From assembly GCF_029168945.1 (NCBI RefSeq), contig NC_083601.1:39995660-40059659 (forward strand): DNA of 64,000 nt, written 5' to 3'. Of this stretch, positions 15,576 to 28,057 are shown piece after piece. This stretch comes from Cannabis sativa. Lineage: Eukaryota > Streptophyta > Magnoliopsida > Rosales > Cannabaceae. Made by a program: the position numbers and the translations under genes. Position 1 is the stretch's first letter, and every line of letters begins with the position of its first letter. The notes beneath the pieces were generated by a model, which was not told the DNA's origin, searched no databases, and saw nothing but the letters and a program-made list of their open reading frames with translations.

Positions 15576-16804
15576 TGGTAGCATTTTATGATTAGTTAGT
15601 AATATTTTTTAAATTTTTTTTTTTTTTTGAAATTATATAAGATTTAATACTTAATATAATTATTTTTTGTACTTTTATATAGAAACGAAAAAAAGGTAAC
15701 CTATAGTTTTTGGTACTTGATTGTAGCCCACTTAGTGACGTTGAAACTTAAAAAATACTTAAATTCTCTGGACTCTGATGATTGTATACTTTTCATTTTT
15801 TTTTCCTTGTGTGTTTCATGTGTTTGTTCCCCATAATGAAATCTTGACATGCATGCCAACCAACCATCGAGAAATATCATGGAAAGAGAGAATACTTTCT
15901 TTTATTTTATTGTGAGACCAAAAAATAAATAAATAAATAATAGGCAAAACAACACATACATACTTTTAAAAAATAAGTACTCAATGTTTTTTTAATACTA
16001 AAATGCAAAATATTATACACAATACAAAAATGATAATTTATTTCTTCTGAAAAAGAAAAGAAATATTTTATTGTGATCATTTTTAAAGATTCCAAATATT
16101 ATGTTTCATGTTTAATTTTCTAGCCTTATTTTATTCTCTTGATTATATATTTATGTATGAGAATTGTTAAATGGTATTTAGCACACTCTACATGTAATAT
16201 TATTACTCGTACAATTAAATATTAAGTCTTATATAATTAAAGTATGTTTGAAAACAATTATATAAAATGGTAATTACATGTGAGAGTAATTACACTCTAT
16301 TTTAAAACATAATGTATAATTAGATTATAAATAATAATTGTATATGAATTCTTACTTTTAATGTTTGACAAATAAGTTAGTGAGCACACAGTAACAATAT
16401 TAATTATCTAAAACTAGTAATGTTGTGTAATTATAATTTATAGTGTAATTACATCTAATTCTCATAGGTTTATAAAAATTAAAGAATATAATTGAAACTA
16501 CTTAATTATCTCCAATTATATAATTATTGTATAATTACTTGTTAGAATAAACATACAAAATATTATAATTACTCAAAATTATACTTAATTCTAATTATAC
16601 AATAACTTTTCAAATGTACCCTAAATATAATAGTTTTTTGAATATATCCTTAATTAATTATAAAGTCATATTTTTTAAAAATACTAGGCTGCTCAAAAAT
16701 AATACTCATATACCCCTTTGACCGTCAAAATAGTACAGGTCCGATCCGATGCATGTTAAAGCTTTGTGACATCTGTAGTGTAGACTTTATATAAAGAGTA
16801 TATC
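15576..16804. other. AT-rich intergenic stretch
   Basis: No gene is recognisable. Many TAATTACA/TGTAATTA motifs occur between 16200 and 16620, giving local potential for hairpins. Confidence 0.5.
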
Positions 16805-16807
16805 TAA

Positions 16808-17295
16808 GGTGGCGTTTGGTAACACTTTTTTAATCAGTTTTTTGTTTTTAAAAGTAGAAAAGTGAAAATATTTTTCAAAAACATGTTCTATAAAACTGTT
16901 TTTACTTTTCAATTTTATAATTAGAAATCAAAATTTTAAAAACAAAAAGAATCACTTTCAATATTTTTTTAAACAGTTTTTTTTCTTAATCAATCTTTTA
17001 GATTAGGACCAGACCCGGACCCAAATCCCCTCCCTACGGCCCTGGCGCTAAACCCGACTTTTGACTTGAACCCGAATCTGACCCCGGACCTAGACCCGAC
17101 TTAAATAAAATCAAAAAATAAAAATAAAAATAAACTTTATAGAACACACTTTTGTTTTCTGTTTTTAAAATTGAAAAACAAAAGTGGTTACAGAACGTAT
17201 TTTTGTTTTTCAAAAACAAATTTTTTAAAAACAAAAATTTTACTTTCATTTTGTGATTAAAAAATTAAAAAACAAAAGTGTTACCAAACGGCACC
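16808..17295. mobile_element. PIF/Harbinger (Tourist)-like MITE
   Basis: A 488-bp element with terminal inverted repeats: GGTGGCGTTTGGTAACACTT on the left, and the complement of the right end reads GGTGCCGTTTGGTAACACTT. It is flanked by TAA on each side (16805-16807 and 17296-17298). A G-rich end, the GTTTGG motif and a TAA duplication fit Tourist-like MITEs. It carries an unusual C-rich tract at about 17006-17102. Confidence 0.7.
17006..17102. repeat. C-rich degenerate CCCGAC-type tract inside the MITE
   Basis: A roughly 100-bp island in AT-rich DNA is made of irregular repeats such as GACCCGG, AACCCGA and GACCCCGG. A similar tract occurs at 47380-47570. Confidence 0.55.
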
Positions 17296-17298
17296 TAA

Positions 17299-18442
17299 GT
17301 TAATGAATGAACGTTGTAGTCTTTGTTTAATACTTTTGTATTGTAGGCGGACTCGATCTTTTGGATCATGTTAACTAAAATCTCCTTAATTAATAAGCAT
17401 AAAATTAATTCCAACTCTCATTTCTATAATGGTACTATGTTTCACGTGAGAACTTTAATTATTAGAATAAGAAAATTACCATGCATCTATAAAAGTACAT
17501 TTAGAAAGTTCTTTTGATTGCAAATTTAAGTGTACGTATATTAATAATGGGTAATAGGTATCCTAACAAAATATATAAATTATTTTTAATGGGTATTATC
17601 CTGAGTAATTTTAGAAAATAAATATAATAAAAATTTAATTTTAAAAATATTAACTTTTAAAAATGAGATTTTAATTCAATAATCAATAATAAAAATAAAT
17701 AAAATTACTGTACTTAATTTCACTATTTAATTAAACAAATTTCTATCTTTTTTACACTATTTTAAAAAGAGTATATAGTGGTATAAGTACTCAAAGTTTT
17801 AAATTTGTAATTTTTACACTATTTTAAAAAGAGTATATAGTGGTATAAGTACCCAAAGTTTTAAATTTATAATTAGCAGCGGCATAAACTCAATGTTTAT
17901 TTTTAGCGACATAAGCATCCAATTTTTGTAACACTGTAATTTTCTTCCAAATTCGTCAATACAGAGTCTGTTTTAAATTTATTAAAAGAATATTTAGAAG
18001 TAACTGATAGTGCATATTCCTATTTAGACCCAATGATCTAGAATTCAAGCTTTATATGTGCCCTATTTAAGACAATAATAGAGTCTGTACTGACAAAATT
18101 AAAGAAAAAATTACAGTTTTACAAACATTGGGTACTTATGCCGCTAAAAATAAACATTGGGTTTATGTCGCTTACAAACATAAAACTTTGGGTACTTATG
18201 CCGCTATTTACCCAAAATTATTCTTATATTCAGCATTATTTTATCCTTCTCTCTAACTCAATCTCAAACTTTTTTTATCTCTCTTAGTCGGAAAGAATAA
18301 CTTTAACCATATAATGTAAAAAGGAAATATTTCTTTTAATTAGATAGTAAAAGTAAGCATAAAAACTCAAATTTTCTTAATAATGCTTATTCATGAGTAA
18401 TACTCATTAAGAGTGTACTCATATATAATATATATTGGTACA
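17299..18442. other. AT-rich intergenic stretch with a foldback repeat
   Basis: No gene is recognised. It contains the foldback repeat at 17750-18213, listed separately; otherwise poly-A/T and short repeats. Confidence 0.5.
17750..18213. repeat. Foldback MITE with duplicated left end
   Basis: The arms at about 17831-17960 and 18075-18213 are inverted repeats. The left arm starts GAGTATATAGTGGTATAAGT and the complement of the right end starts GGGTAAATAGCGGCATAAGT; both continue with ACCCAAAG. The left 62 bp (starting TTTTTACACTATTTTAAAAA) are tandemly repeated at about 17750 and 17812. No clear target duplication was found. GGG-type ends hint at a Mutator-like MITE, but the family is not proven. 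Confidence 0.55.
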
Positions 18443-18569
18443 TGTTAAGTTAGAGAGTTAGTTAAGTAGTTACTTGTTAAGTTGGTTAGCCTAGTTGTAT
18501 CTAACTACCTCATGTGTAACATGTGTATATAAGCTAGTTCGATCGAGCTTATCAATGCATTGTCTTTCT

Positions 18570-18611
<42 letters not shown>

Positions 18612-18665
18612 ATATTGATAGTTCATATTGGGTTTTCCTCTATTTCACAATGTACAATATATTCA
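18443..18665 (+). mobile_element. 5' LTR of a decayed Ty1/Copia element
   Basis: It begins TGTTAAGTTAGAGAG and ends TTCA directly before a primer-binding site (TGGTATTAGAGC, 18669-18680), one base from the TGGTATCAGAGC that pairs with initiator tRNA-Met in many Copia elements. A CT microsatellite lies inside at 18574-18608. The start was chosen as the nearest upstream TG giving a plausible 223-bp LTR and could be a few bases off. Confidence 0.55.
18574..18608. repeat. (CT)n microsatellite
   Basis: About 17 uninterrupted CT units within the Copia LTR. Confidence 0.9.
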
Positions 18666-19910
18666 ATTTGGTATTAGAGCAATTTCTGCCGATCTCTGTG
18701 AGCATGGCGACAACAGATCTTGGCTCTCATCGTAGCACTAAAACTCCAGACAATCTGAAACTTCCACCACTGTCAAAATCAAAACCAAGAACAGAGGAAT
18801 TGATGACTCTCTCGTCTATTTCAACCATAATCTCTCGATTAAACTCAACGATCACAACTTCTTGCTCTAAAAACAAGTGCTTGCTGTGATTCGAGGTAAT
18901 CGTCTTCAACGCTACATTCTTGAAGCTCCCCCTCTTCAATTCATTTTAGATGATGATCGTGCTAGTACTCTGATACTTAATCTAACCTTTCTTGAATAGG
19001 AGGTTCAAGATCAGCTGCTAGTATATTGGCTTTTATCCTTGATGAGTGATAGTCCTCTAACTCAGATGATTGGATGTAACAATACAAGAGATATCTAGAG
19101 TACATTGGAAGAACATTTCACTATTCAAGTCTACAAAAATCTTGGAGTTTTGCCCCAAACTTCAAATCTCAGGTAAGGCTCTTTGTTTATCAATGAATAT
19201 CTCCTCAAGGTCAAACAATATGTTTATGTTGACCTTCTTGCTTCAGTTGGTGAAGTCCTCAACACTAGGAATCATGTAGTTGTAGTCTTTAAAAAATTGT
19301 CAAGTGAGTATGAAACTTTTGTTATTTCCTCTAACACTTGAGTTGAATCTTGTTTTAATGTTAAAATTGAGGCCTTCATCTCAGCCATACCAAGTATGCT
19401 AGAGATTTTTTGTGTAAAGCTAAGATTAAAGTTTCTTCTACACCAATGACAATTGGGTTGAGGCTTTCGGCCTTTGGCAGTGATCCATTTGAGAATTTTC
19501 AATTGTACAAGTCTATTGTAATTTATAGGTGCTCTGCAGTATCTCACCATCACACGATTTGGAATTTCGTTCAATGTTAATAAGTTGTGCCCGCTCATGA
19601 AGTGTCATTACCAATCCCATTGGGTTGAAGTCAAAGAGATCCTTAGATATGTTAGTGGTACTTTAAGCTTTGGTTTACGTACACTTCAAAGACCCCAACT
19701 TTATTCATTAAGGCCTTTTGTGATGCTAATTAATTAGTCGATCCGGCTGATTGAAGATCCACTTTTGGCCATGCCATCTTTCTTGGAAAAAAATTGGTAG
19801 CTTGGTCATGTAAGAAACAACACACTATTTCTCGTTCCAGCACCGAAGTTGAGTTTTGAAGCTTAACCAATATTTGGCTCAACTATCTAGCTTGGATTTA
19901 CTCTTTGTTT
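18666..19910 (+). pseudogene. Ty1/Copia gag-pol remnant, internally deleted
   Basis: After the primer-binding site an ATG at 18704 starts a gag-like frame (MATTDLGSHRSTKTPDN). After a frameshift this continues as LNDHNFLLWKQQVLAV and STLEEHFTI, as in Copia gag. The sequence then jumps to the end of reverse transcriptase and RNase [48 protein letters not shown] and [15 protein letters not shown] are readable across several frames between about 19500 and 19860. Protease, integrase and most of reverse transcriptase are missing. Multiple stops and shifts make it a dead relic. No 3' LTR is seen; the relic ends next to the inverted-repeat element at 19926. Confidence 0.75.
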
Positions 19911-19925
19911 TCTAGAAATGTCAAA

Positions 19926-20333
19926 GTTCGGGGGAAAAAAATCATAATTAGCCTAAATTATATAGCAAATCATTCCCTTGAACTTTTTTGGTCGTTAAAA
20001 ATTCCTCCTGAACTATTGAGATTGTTAAATTTAAGGAATTTATCTAATTTCATTCAATTGTACTGTTTCAGTGATTGTTTATGTACTAAACCAGGCTCCC
20101 CAGACTTTGATATCTACTAAATCATGCCCCTCAAACTTTGATATGTACTAAATCATGCCCCATGAACTTTCATCCATGTTAGAATTTTTTTACTAAAATT
20201 AGACAAAAGTCCTTAAATCTAACAATCTCAATAGTTCAAGGGAAATTTTTAACGGCAAAAAAAGTTCAGGGGACATGATTTGGTACATGTTAATGTTCGG
20301 AAAAAAAAATCCTAATTAACCTATATTTTATCA
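19926..20333. mobile_element. Inverted-repeat MITE with flanking direct repeats
   Basis: An inverted core is visible: CAAATCATTCCCTTGAACTT on the left (about 19968), matched by the complement of AAGTTCAGGGGACATGATTT on the right (about 20263-20284). The arms continue through TCAATAGTTCA-type sequence. The core is bordered by near-identical direct repeats starting GTTCGGGGGAAAAAAATCAT at 19926 and GTTCGGAAAAAAAAATCCTA at 20295. The middle repeats ACTAAATCATGCCCC. The family is not known to me. Confidence 0.5.
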
Positions 20334-21081
20334 CTATGTTATTTATTTTTGTTCGCCATATCATTTATGAACACCATCCTTATAAAATTTATGTATACTG
20401 TACGTATATGTTATTACTAATAACATAAAAATAACTCAGTTATAAAAAAACGATCTTACAGACTAAATATATATAGTAATATTTTATTTATAATAAATGG
20501 TATTTAAATTTATTTATTAATTTAAAAATATTATTCAAATTAATATAATAAAAAAAAATAATTAATCCCACTTTTTTTTTAATGTATCCAACATTATCCA
20601 AGATATTTATATTGACATTTCAAGATTAAATCCTACCTATACATATCTATACAGTAACGTGTGATTATTAATTAATTACAACCATACAATTTAAAATAAT
20701 ATAATTCTCATACATAATTATCTACGGTAAAAATTAAATTACATCATTGTGTAAAAAGACAATAATATTATGAATTACTCATTTAGGAACATACATTTTT
20801 TAGACATAATGTATTCATTTTTTTATTATACGAATAATTATAGAGAGATCGAGCACAAAAATATCATAGGTTAAAATAAAAATTTAGTTCAAATAGTTTG
20901 ATGCGTAGATTACTTGTCTGTTTTTCGTATCAATATATAGAGATATTATTTTACAATTTTATGATTATATTATTACCTTTATCTGCTAACTTTTTGTATT
21001 CCTTTGCTTTGAATCTGTTAATTGTCTTGTAATTTTATGAATCAGTAAATTTGATTTTTATTTTTTATACATGAATTATTA
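20334..21081. other. AT-rich region downstream of the CRK-A2 original stop
   Basis: No coding sequence recognised. Its right end would contain the original 3' untranslated region of CRK-A2. Confidence 0.5.
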
Positions 21082-21152
21082 TCAACGTGGTAAAATGGCA
21101 GAAAAGGTGAGGCCATTAAGGGTAGGATCTATAGTTGAGGGATTGTTGAGAA
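21082..21152 (-). pseudogene. Orphaned last-exon end of CRK-A2
   Basis: On the minus strand this reads LNNPSTIDPTLNGLTFSAIL, Pro-Arg and TGA at 21082-21084, a typical CRK tail. It is the original C-terminus of CRK-A2, cut from the rest of the last exon by the LTR retrotransposon at 21158-28057. Joining 28058-28292 with this stretch across one copy of CAGCA gives 306 nt (102 codons including stop) with no frameshift. Confidence 0.85.
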
Positions 21153-21157
21153 CAGCA
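21153..21157. repeat. Target-site duplication CAGCA, left copy
   Basis: Identical to 28058-28062; 5 bp is the normal length for LTR retrotransposons. Confidence 0.85.
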
Positions 21158-21635
21158 TGTTAGACAATTTATATGTATAAACTGAAATATATGTATGTGT
21201 ATATAACACGGAATTAAATCAAACATATATACACTATGAATAAGGATCGAAATACCTCCAGCCATTGATTCTTGAGCTTCAAATCCACATAAGCTTTGAT
21301 CTGCAAAGGAAACTGGTTGATGTGGGTAATTGGGCTTCCTCGCTCTCTCAACTCTCTTTAGATGGAATTTGCTGTTATGAACAGAATGAGTGAGGAGCTC
21401 GGGGACCGAGACCCTATATTTATAGGTGAGATACTCCATCGATTACGTGCCACATTAATTGTCAGAATATTTTGACAATTAATTCAGGAAATCAAATCAG
21501 GTAATGAATATAGAAATCTGACCATATATAGAATATTACGTAATTGATTCTGTCCAGATTCAATGAATATAAAATATTCATTTATCAGAATCAATAATAT
21601 TATTTTATTTCCTTAATATTAGAAATATTCTAATA
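21158..21635 (-). repeat. 3' LTR (left copy)
   Basis: 478 bp, + strand start TGTTAGACAATTTATATG and end TCTAATA. It matches 27585-28057 with small differences such as GATTACGTGCC versus GATGCTCGTGCC. On the element's own strand the termini are TA...CA rather than TG...CA. Confidence 0.85.
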
Positions 21636-24600
21636 TTCTCCCACTTGGTCAGCATTTAAATTAAAACATTCAAACCCAAATGTTCCTCATTATATAATAA
21701 ACATACGAATCATAGCGACATGTCCTCATTATAAGTCGAGTATTATCTTCCATGTATTACAATACATTTATTATATAACAATGTACTTTATGTGGCAATG
21801 TACTTAAGCGAATAAACCCTAACCCTTATGTTTATTCAGGTCCTCTTACGATAATTTTCTCAGATGAAATTAAGGTGCACATAAATATGAGAAAATATCG
21901 AAATTAGAGTTTCATAAAATAATTTTTGGTTGTACAAATAAAAAAAAAACTGCATATGGGTTAACTGAATCCCATATTTACTTTATGATCCTTGAATTTG
22001 TGTTGCGGCATGCCTTTAGTCAAGGATCTATGCGATCACCCAATTCAGTTTGCGTGATTAATGACCACTTATCACGCCTTTTTATGGCTAAATACTTAAT
22101 GTCGATATGCTAGCTTCGACCAGTACTCTTAGAGTTATTAGCCATAAATATTGTAGCTGAATTTATCGCAAAATTTTCTTAATGGCCTAATGAAACTGTA
22201 ATTCTGAACTCTAGGCCTACTATGAAACTCTATAATACATCATACGAGATGTATCCTCAAAACAATAAATGAATGTGACTTCTATAGTGGAAATAACAAT
22301 CAAGATTCTCTACAATATAACTTACTGGTAATCTTAAGGACGTAATAAAATATTGATTTACGTGAATCAATACAACCAGTGAAGTACATTAGAATCTAAT
22401 TGGTTAACTATATTTCCAGATGGTCAATTCATCTTAACAAAATATGTATGAATATAATTTTTAGTATTTTAAAGATACCTCATCACTTTGTATGAAAAAT
22501 AAAGTGGTCTTAACTTTAGTTATTCTGATACTACTTAACGATCCTGAAACAAATGTAATGCAAAGTCTTATTCAGACTCTTAGGCATACATTAGGCTTCT
22601 AAAATAGAAGCAAATGAATGTTCTTAATTTATTCTCACTCCACATCATTTTTCAGATGCTAGTTCGAGTTATATTTATCACACTTAAAGATAAAAGTTAT
22701 ATCAGATGAATAATACATAATTTTATTTAATCAGAGATGCTGTGGCTACTCTCTAATTAATTAAAATTATATATATTATTTATATTCCTTATCTCAAAAT
22801 AATAATTTGAGATATGAATTATTTCAACTTATATAGAAAACTTTTATCATCATTTGCAAGTAACATATTGTCTACGTATAAAACAAATATTACTCCCACT
22901 AACCTTCTGGTATATAATTATTTCCATAATTCTCTTTTCAAACCTAAAGGAAAAGATGATATAATACCAATTTGTGAGATGTTTGTTTTGATCTATAGGT
23001 AGACACTTTAAGCTTGCATATGTTCACCACTATTAGAGGAAAATCTTTATGGCAGTCTATATACCTTCTCCTCTAGTTCACTATTTGGAATTGATTAATG
23101 AATTAAAACAAGCAACAAATGCCAAGGTCTATAATAGAATCTTTTATAAAAACAATTGAGAATGTAAATCTCCTTTGTTATTGATTCTTAGTTCAAAATG
23201 AACTTCTTAGCAATGAATATTCTTTTATATCTTTATGTTTCTCAATGTTGCCTAATGAATATTATTGGTGAAAAAACCTATCCTTAATTAATGTTCTCCA
23301 CCCCATTAGACAACTTTACTAAAGATAAACTTTATTGCTATTTAAGATATTCATTTCTTCATTCATGGCATATTGTACTACAACTTCAATTCTTTATCAT
23401 TCTATAATTTAATTTGTGTCTCAAATTAATATTGTAGTTGAACTCTTATTGTACAAAATGTAATCACTAGAAAACATTGATCTTACTGTTCTAATAAGTC
23501 ATCTTAAGGATGGACCAACAAACTCTTAAAAGAGCAAATGGTTCAATAACATGTTATTTTAGAAATTGTAAGCAATTACTAAATAACACAACTTATTAGA
23601 ATTTTACCAATGACTTGTATATTATTAATGATTAGTTATGAATTCTCAATAACCATTAATCTTAAGGGATGTTGTGAATCATAATTAATCTAACACTTGA
23701 GGTGGAAGTTTGAGAAAATATGAATGATCTTTCTCGGAAACTAGGTTCCTAGATTGATCACTCCCACTGATCAAGTCAATTCTTAATTCCACAATTCTAG
23801 TGTTGTGAGATGGATAATAAAATATGTAACCCTTAAACCTTATAGCTTTTCAAATGAAATATGCTCATTTATGGTTTAGGGCCCAGATTTTTTCTTTGAC
23901 AATTGTACTCTAACTATATATGGGTATTTATAAAATGTGTACATGTCATCAAGTCAGTTTTCAACCTTATCACAACTCAAAATATATTTGAGAAACATCT
24001 TTGGTTAGAACACGATTCGATATGTACACCCCATTGTTGAGTATCAATAGACAAAGATTTAGGAAAGATTGGAGTTTGCTATGTAGGCTCCACCCCATGT
24101 CCAAAAAATGCTTAGTTTCTTAAATCTGTTACACACTATAATTTGGGTGTACCAAGCATATGTATCGGGCAATGAACCCATGCTTTTAAATAAACTTTAC
24201 AAATACACTGGGAGTTTATCCATACTCACGAATTTTGATGTAGTATTCTCCATTTTATATTTGATCTCACTATCTTAATATGCAAAATGCACCATTTCTC
24301 TACTTAAGATTTAAATGTCTTTGAAACATATAAATCCATACTTTTGTAGAAAAATTATTTATGTGAGTAATCGTTAAAAAAGAGATGCAAAATTTGAGTC
24401 CATGTCTTCAAAATTAATTGACTTGTATGATTTCTAATATGATAGAATTCTAGTATGCACCGATTTTGACTTGTTGGAATACATATTCTTGATGAAATTC
24501 ACACAAGTTCTAAATAAAGTTAGTAAAATCAAGTGTAATGAAGATCCCCACCATTTACTAACATTTATTCTATTTATGGAGATATGTTCCATAATTTTTG

Positions 24601-25199
24601 GTGCTATAATGTAGAAGAATTCTTATTAATAACACATTTCTTATTGTCAGATTGAACTTGCATATCTTTATGAGTGACATCATTTGTAGTAAAGACCTCT
24701 AAATGTGTCTAAATCAAGTTTCAATAGAATCTTGGAACATAAAGATCTTTGCCAATTTTAAAACAAAGTCACTACTATATTGCTTGTTCCTTAAACTTCT
24801 AAATGTGAGAAGTTATCTTGTCTGTGGATAAGATTTGCTCACGATTATCTTGACTTTCTTAGGTTTATTTGTAAACCTTGTAAGAAATTATGAATGTGGA
24901 ATAACAATCTAAAATAATCCACTATGTGTTAATAATCACATTAACTATATTAGAATGAATTCATACACAATGAATTAAAATTTATTGGTGATAATAAAGT
25001 GTGATTTATTTTTCTTAATTATACAGTAAAAACTGTATATGCTAGATGAAATTATCAGAATAAATTTTGAAAATTTCTACTGTTATGGAAGAAATTTTCT
25101 ACTAGTATGGAAGAAATTTATGAATAGTGATGTAATAAAATTACATATATAGTTTTGAGGTTTAAATGAATCATGTTTTTACCAATGAATAAACATGCT

Positions 25200-26010
25200 T
25201 AAATATGAAATCTTATTAAACAAAAATTGCCTGTGGGCTAAATTTTTAATTTAATAAGATTAGATTTAGATGTAGATTATGATAGATTTACACAATTTAT
25301 GAAAAACTTAAAGTTTAATATTTCTATCTTAATGAAAGGTATGAAACACTTAATTATTTATAAATGTTTCAAAATTTTATACTTGATGATAAAATTATTA
25401 AATTAAATCTACATAATTTCCTGTGGAAAAAATTAAGAGAATTTAATTTAACATATTAATCATGTGAATATAATAAAATCCCTGTAGGGTAAGATTATTA
25501 TGTTCACATAATTCATGTCCATTATGTGATCTTAATCCACTTAATATATATAATTTTATATAATTAAGGATGCTGTGGCTACTCCCTAATTATTTAAAAT
25601 TATGTGGTTCACTAGACACCAAAGTATAAACTGAAGATTAAAATTTTACTAAATCCAAAATTGCCCGTGGGCTAAATTTTAAATTTAATAAAATTAGATG
25701 AACTTTATGATAGATTTAATTAAACAATTAGTTTTGGAAAATGAAGGTTTATTATCTATCTTTAATTAAATTTGTGATAACACTATTAAATTAAATCCCT
25801 ATAACTCCCTGTGGGGTAAATTAAGAGAATTTAATTTAACATATTATCCTAATTAATTATACAAATATAATAAAATCCCTGTGGGGTAAAATTATTATAC
25901 CTATATAATTAATTACAAGTTATGTCCATTAAGGTGAATTTTAATTAATATATAATTTTATACAAATAAGGATGCTGTGGCTACTCCCTAATTATATAAA
26001 ATTATATTTT
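25200..26010. repeat. Degenerate internal repeats in the retrotransposon
   Basis: Blocks recur in order at roughly 410-440-bp spacing: GCCTGTGGGCTAAATTT (25230, similar at 25664), CCCTGTGGGGTAAATTAAG-like (25422, 25808) and GGATGCTGTGGCTACTCCCT (25568, 25969). A further copy of the last is near 22738. They look like a diverged tandem duplication. Confidence 0.65.
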
Positions 26011-27125
26011 CACTTTGACATTAGGTATTGGGCTCTACCTAAAAGTAATTTCGTTATTAACATAGTAGACAATCACTGAGATTAATGCTCCTAGTGTGGT
26101 CGTCCGAAGATCATTAAAAACCGTTCTAGATATGAGCATTTGTCCCAAATTCATGTTTTCTTATGTCAAACCACAAAATTACTTACATTTTATTCATTTT
26201 AGGAAGTTTTATGAATATTTTATGAAGTTTTATGAAACTTAATGTGCTATATAAAATATTCAACCTATCTTAATGTTTGAATATTTCTAAATATATCTAG
26301 CACTATAAAAGGAATTTATGTATAGCATTTAAATCATACAAATCTAAATTAATTGCATTAAACATAAATTTGCCAAATAAATACAAATTAATACAATTAT
26401 TGTATGATAATAAATTAAATGCTTAATTCCATAATATATAATTAATTATGCATTTATGACCATATAATATCTTAAATATTTATACTAATAATTAATTTGT
26501 ATAAATAAGGTAATTATACAAATTAGTACAATTAATTATATGGAATGAATTAAATGCAAAATTAAAGACTATACTTTATGGCAGATTTTTCAAATTTTAT
26601 TAATTTAAACAATAAATTACATAAATTTGGTAATAAATAATTAAATGCACAATTATACAAATTGCACAATTATTACATGCCTAAATAAATCATGTAATTA
26701 ATTACCATATTAAAACAAATTTCCATTTTCAGTTTATACTAAATAACATATTAATTCTAAATATATGTATTAAATTAAAAATGGAAATTAATGAATGTAA
26801 TTTATTGACTAAATTAACAATAGGAGAATAATTTATATTTCCAAATAAATAAAAAATATATATAAAAAAAATCGAAATTTTTTCCCCTTTTTTTTTTGAA
26901 AAATACACTGCCATAAACGACATGATAAAATTTCTTTAAACTTCCAAAAATCATGAAATCAATTCCAAATGAATCTAAATGCAAAAATTAAGACATTCAT
27001 ATAGATTTTATGCATCGAAAATACATAAAACAAAGACTTTAAAAATCACCAAAATTTTCTGAAAAATAATTTTGAGATTTCTTTGTTTTTTCAAAGTGGA
27101 TTTTCATGCTTAGAACAATCTATAT

Positions 27126-27537
27126 TAATATATGAATGTATTAATACATATACAATATATATACATATATATATACAGAAAAATAAAAATACTGTATGTA
27201 TATATATAAACATGAAATGTATATATGTATATATTTGTATATAGCATTTAGATATATAAATAATATATATATACAATATATATACGTAATGAAATGAAGA
27301 AAATATATATATATGTATATGAATATATATATATGAACTGAATGAATAAACAAGTATATATGTATGAAAATATATATGTATATATATAATTGGGATTGAA
27401 TGAATATGAATATATAAATATATACACAAACGAAAATAAATATATATATCAACACTGAATTAAATATATATATATATAAACACTGAATTAAATATATATA
27501 TATAAACACTGTATATACGAGTATATATATATATGAA
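27126..27537. repeat. TATATA/TATG low-complexity array
   Basis: About 410 bp of TATATA, TATATG and AAACACTGAATTAAA repeats lie just inside the primer-binding site of the retrotransposon. Apparent open frames here are artefacts of simple sequence. Confidence 0.85.
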
Positions 27538-27584
27538 ACTCAAACTAAAATCAAGGCAGAGATAAAAACCGCTCTGATACCAAC

Positions 27585-28057
27585 TGTTAGACAATTTATA
27601 TGTATAAACTGAAATATATGTATGTGTATATAACACGGAATTAAATCAAACATATATACACTATGAATAAGGATCGAAATACCTCCAGCCATTGATTCTT
27701 GAGCTTCAAATCCACATAAGCTTTGATCTGCAAAGGAAACTGGTTGATGTGGGTAATCGGGCTTCCTCGCTCTCTCAACTCTCTTTAGATGGAATTTGCT
27801 GTTATGAACAGAATGAGTGAGGAGCTCGGGGACCGAGACCCTATATTTATAGGTGAGATACTCCATCGATGCTCGTGCCACATTAATTGTCGAATATTTT
27901 GACAATTAATTCGGGAAATCAAATCGGGTAATGAATATAGAAATCGACCATATATAGAATATTACGTAATTGATTAAATAGGATTGATGAATATAAAATA
28001 TTCATTTATCAGAATCAATAATATTATTTTATTTCCTTAATTAGAAATATTCTAATA
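27585..28057 (-). repeat. 5' LTR (right copy)
   Basis: 473 bp, partner of 21158-21635. Its outer edge abuts CRK-A2 coding sequence and supplies the codons Leu-Glu-Tyr-Phe and the stop now ending that reading frame. Confidence 0.85.

Larger units (their letters stand above)
21158..28057 (-). mobile_element. Complete Copia-type LTR retrotransposon inserted in CRK-A2
   Basis: Two related LTRs lie at 21158-21635 and 27585-28057, flanked by CAGCA. The element reads on the minus strand. The complement of GCTCTGATACCA (27571-27582), beside the right LTR, is TGGTATCAGAGC, the tRNA-Met primer-binding site. The complement of TTCTCCCACTT (21636-21646), beside the left LTR, is the polypurine tract AAGTGGGAGAA. 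A decayed reverse transcriptase is readable on the minus strand: KVSGSN, then LYVDNMLLANDD (catalytic YVDD changed to YVDN, 22867-22878). No long frame survives, so it is non-autonomous. The LTRs differ by a few percent in substitutions and small indels, so the insertion is not recent. Confidence 0.85.

Noticed and set aside
21116..21439. 107-codon minus frame with a near-identical partner at 27540-27905
   Set aside because: Both lie in the two LTRs; the similarity is explained by LTR duplication, not by a gene pair.
27091..27509. Two overlapping Tyr/Ile-rich minus-strand frames of 112 and 122 codons
   Set aside because: They are translations of TATA/TATG simple repeats inside the retrotransposon.
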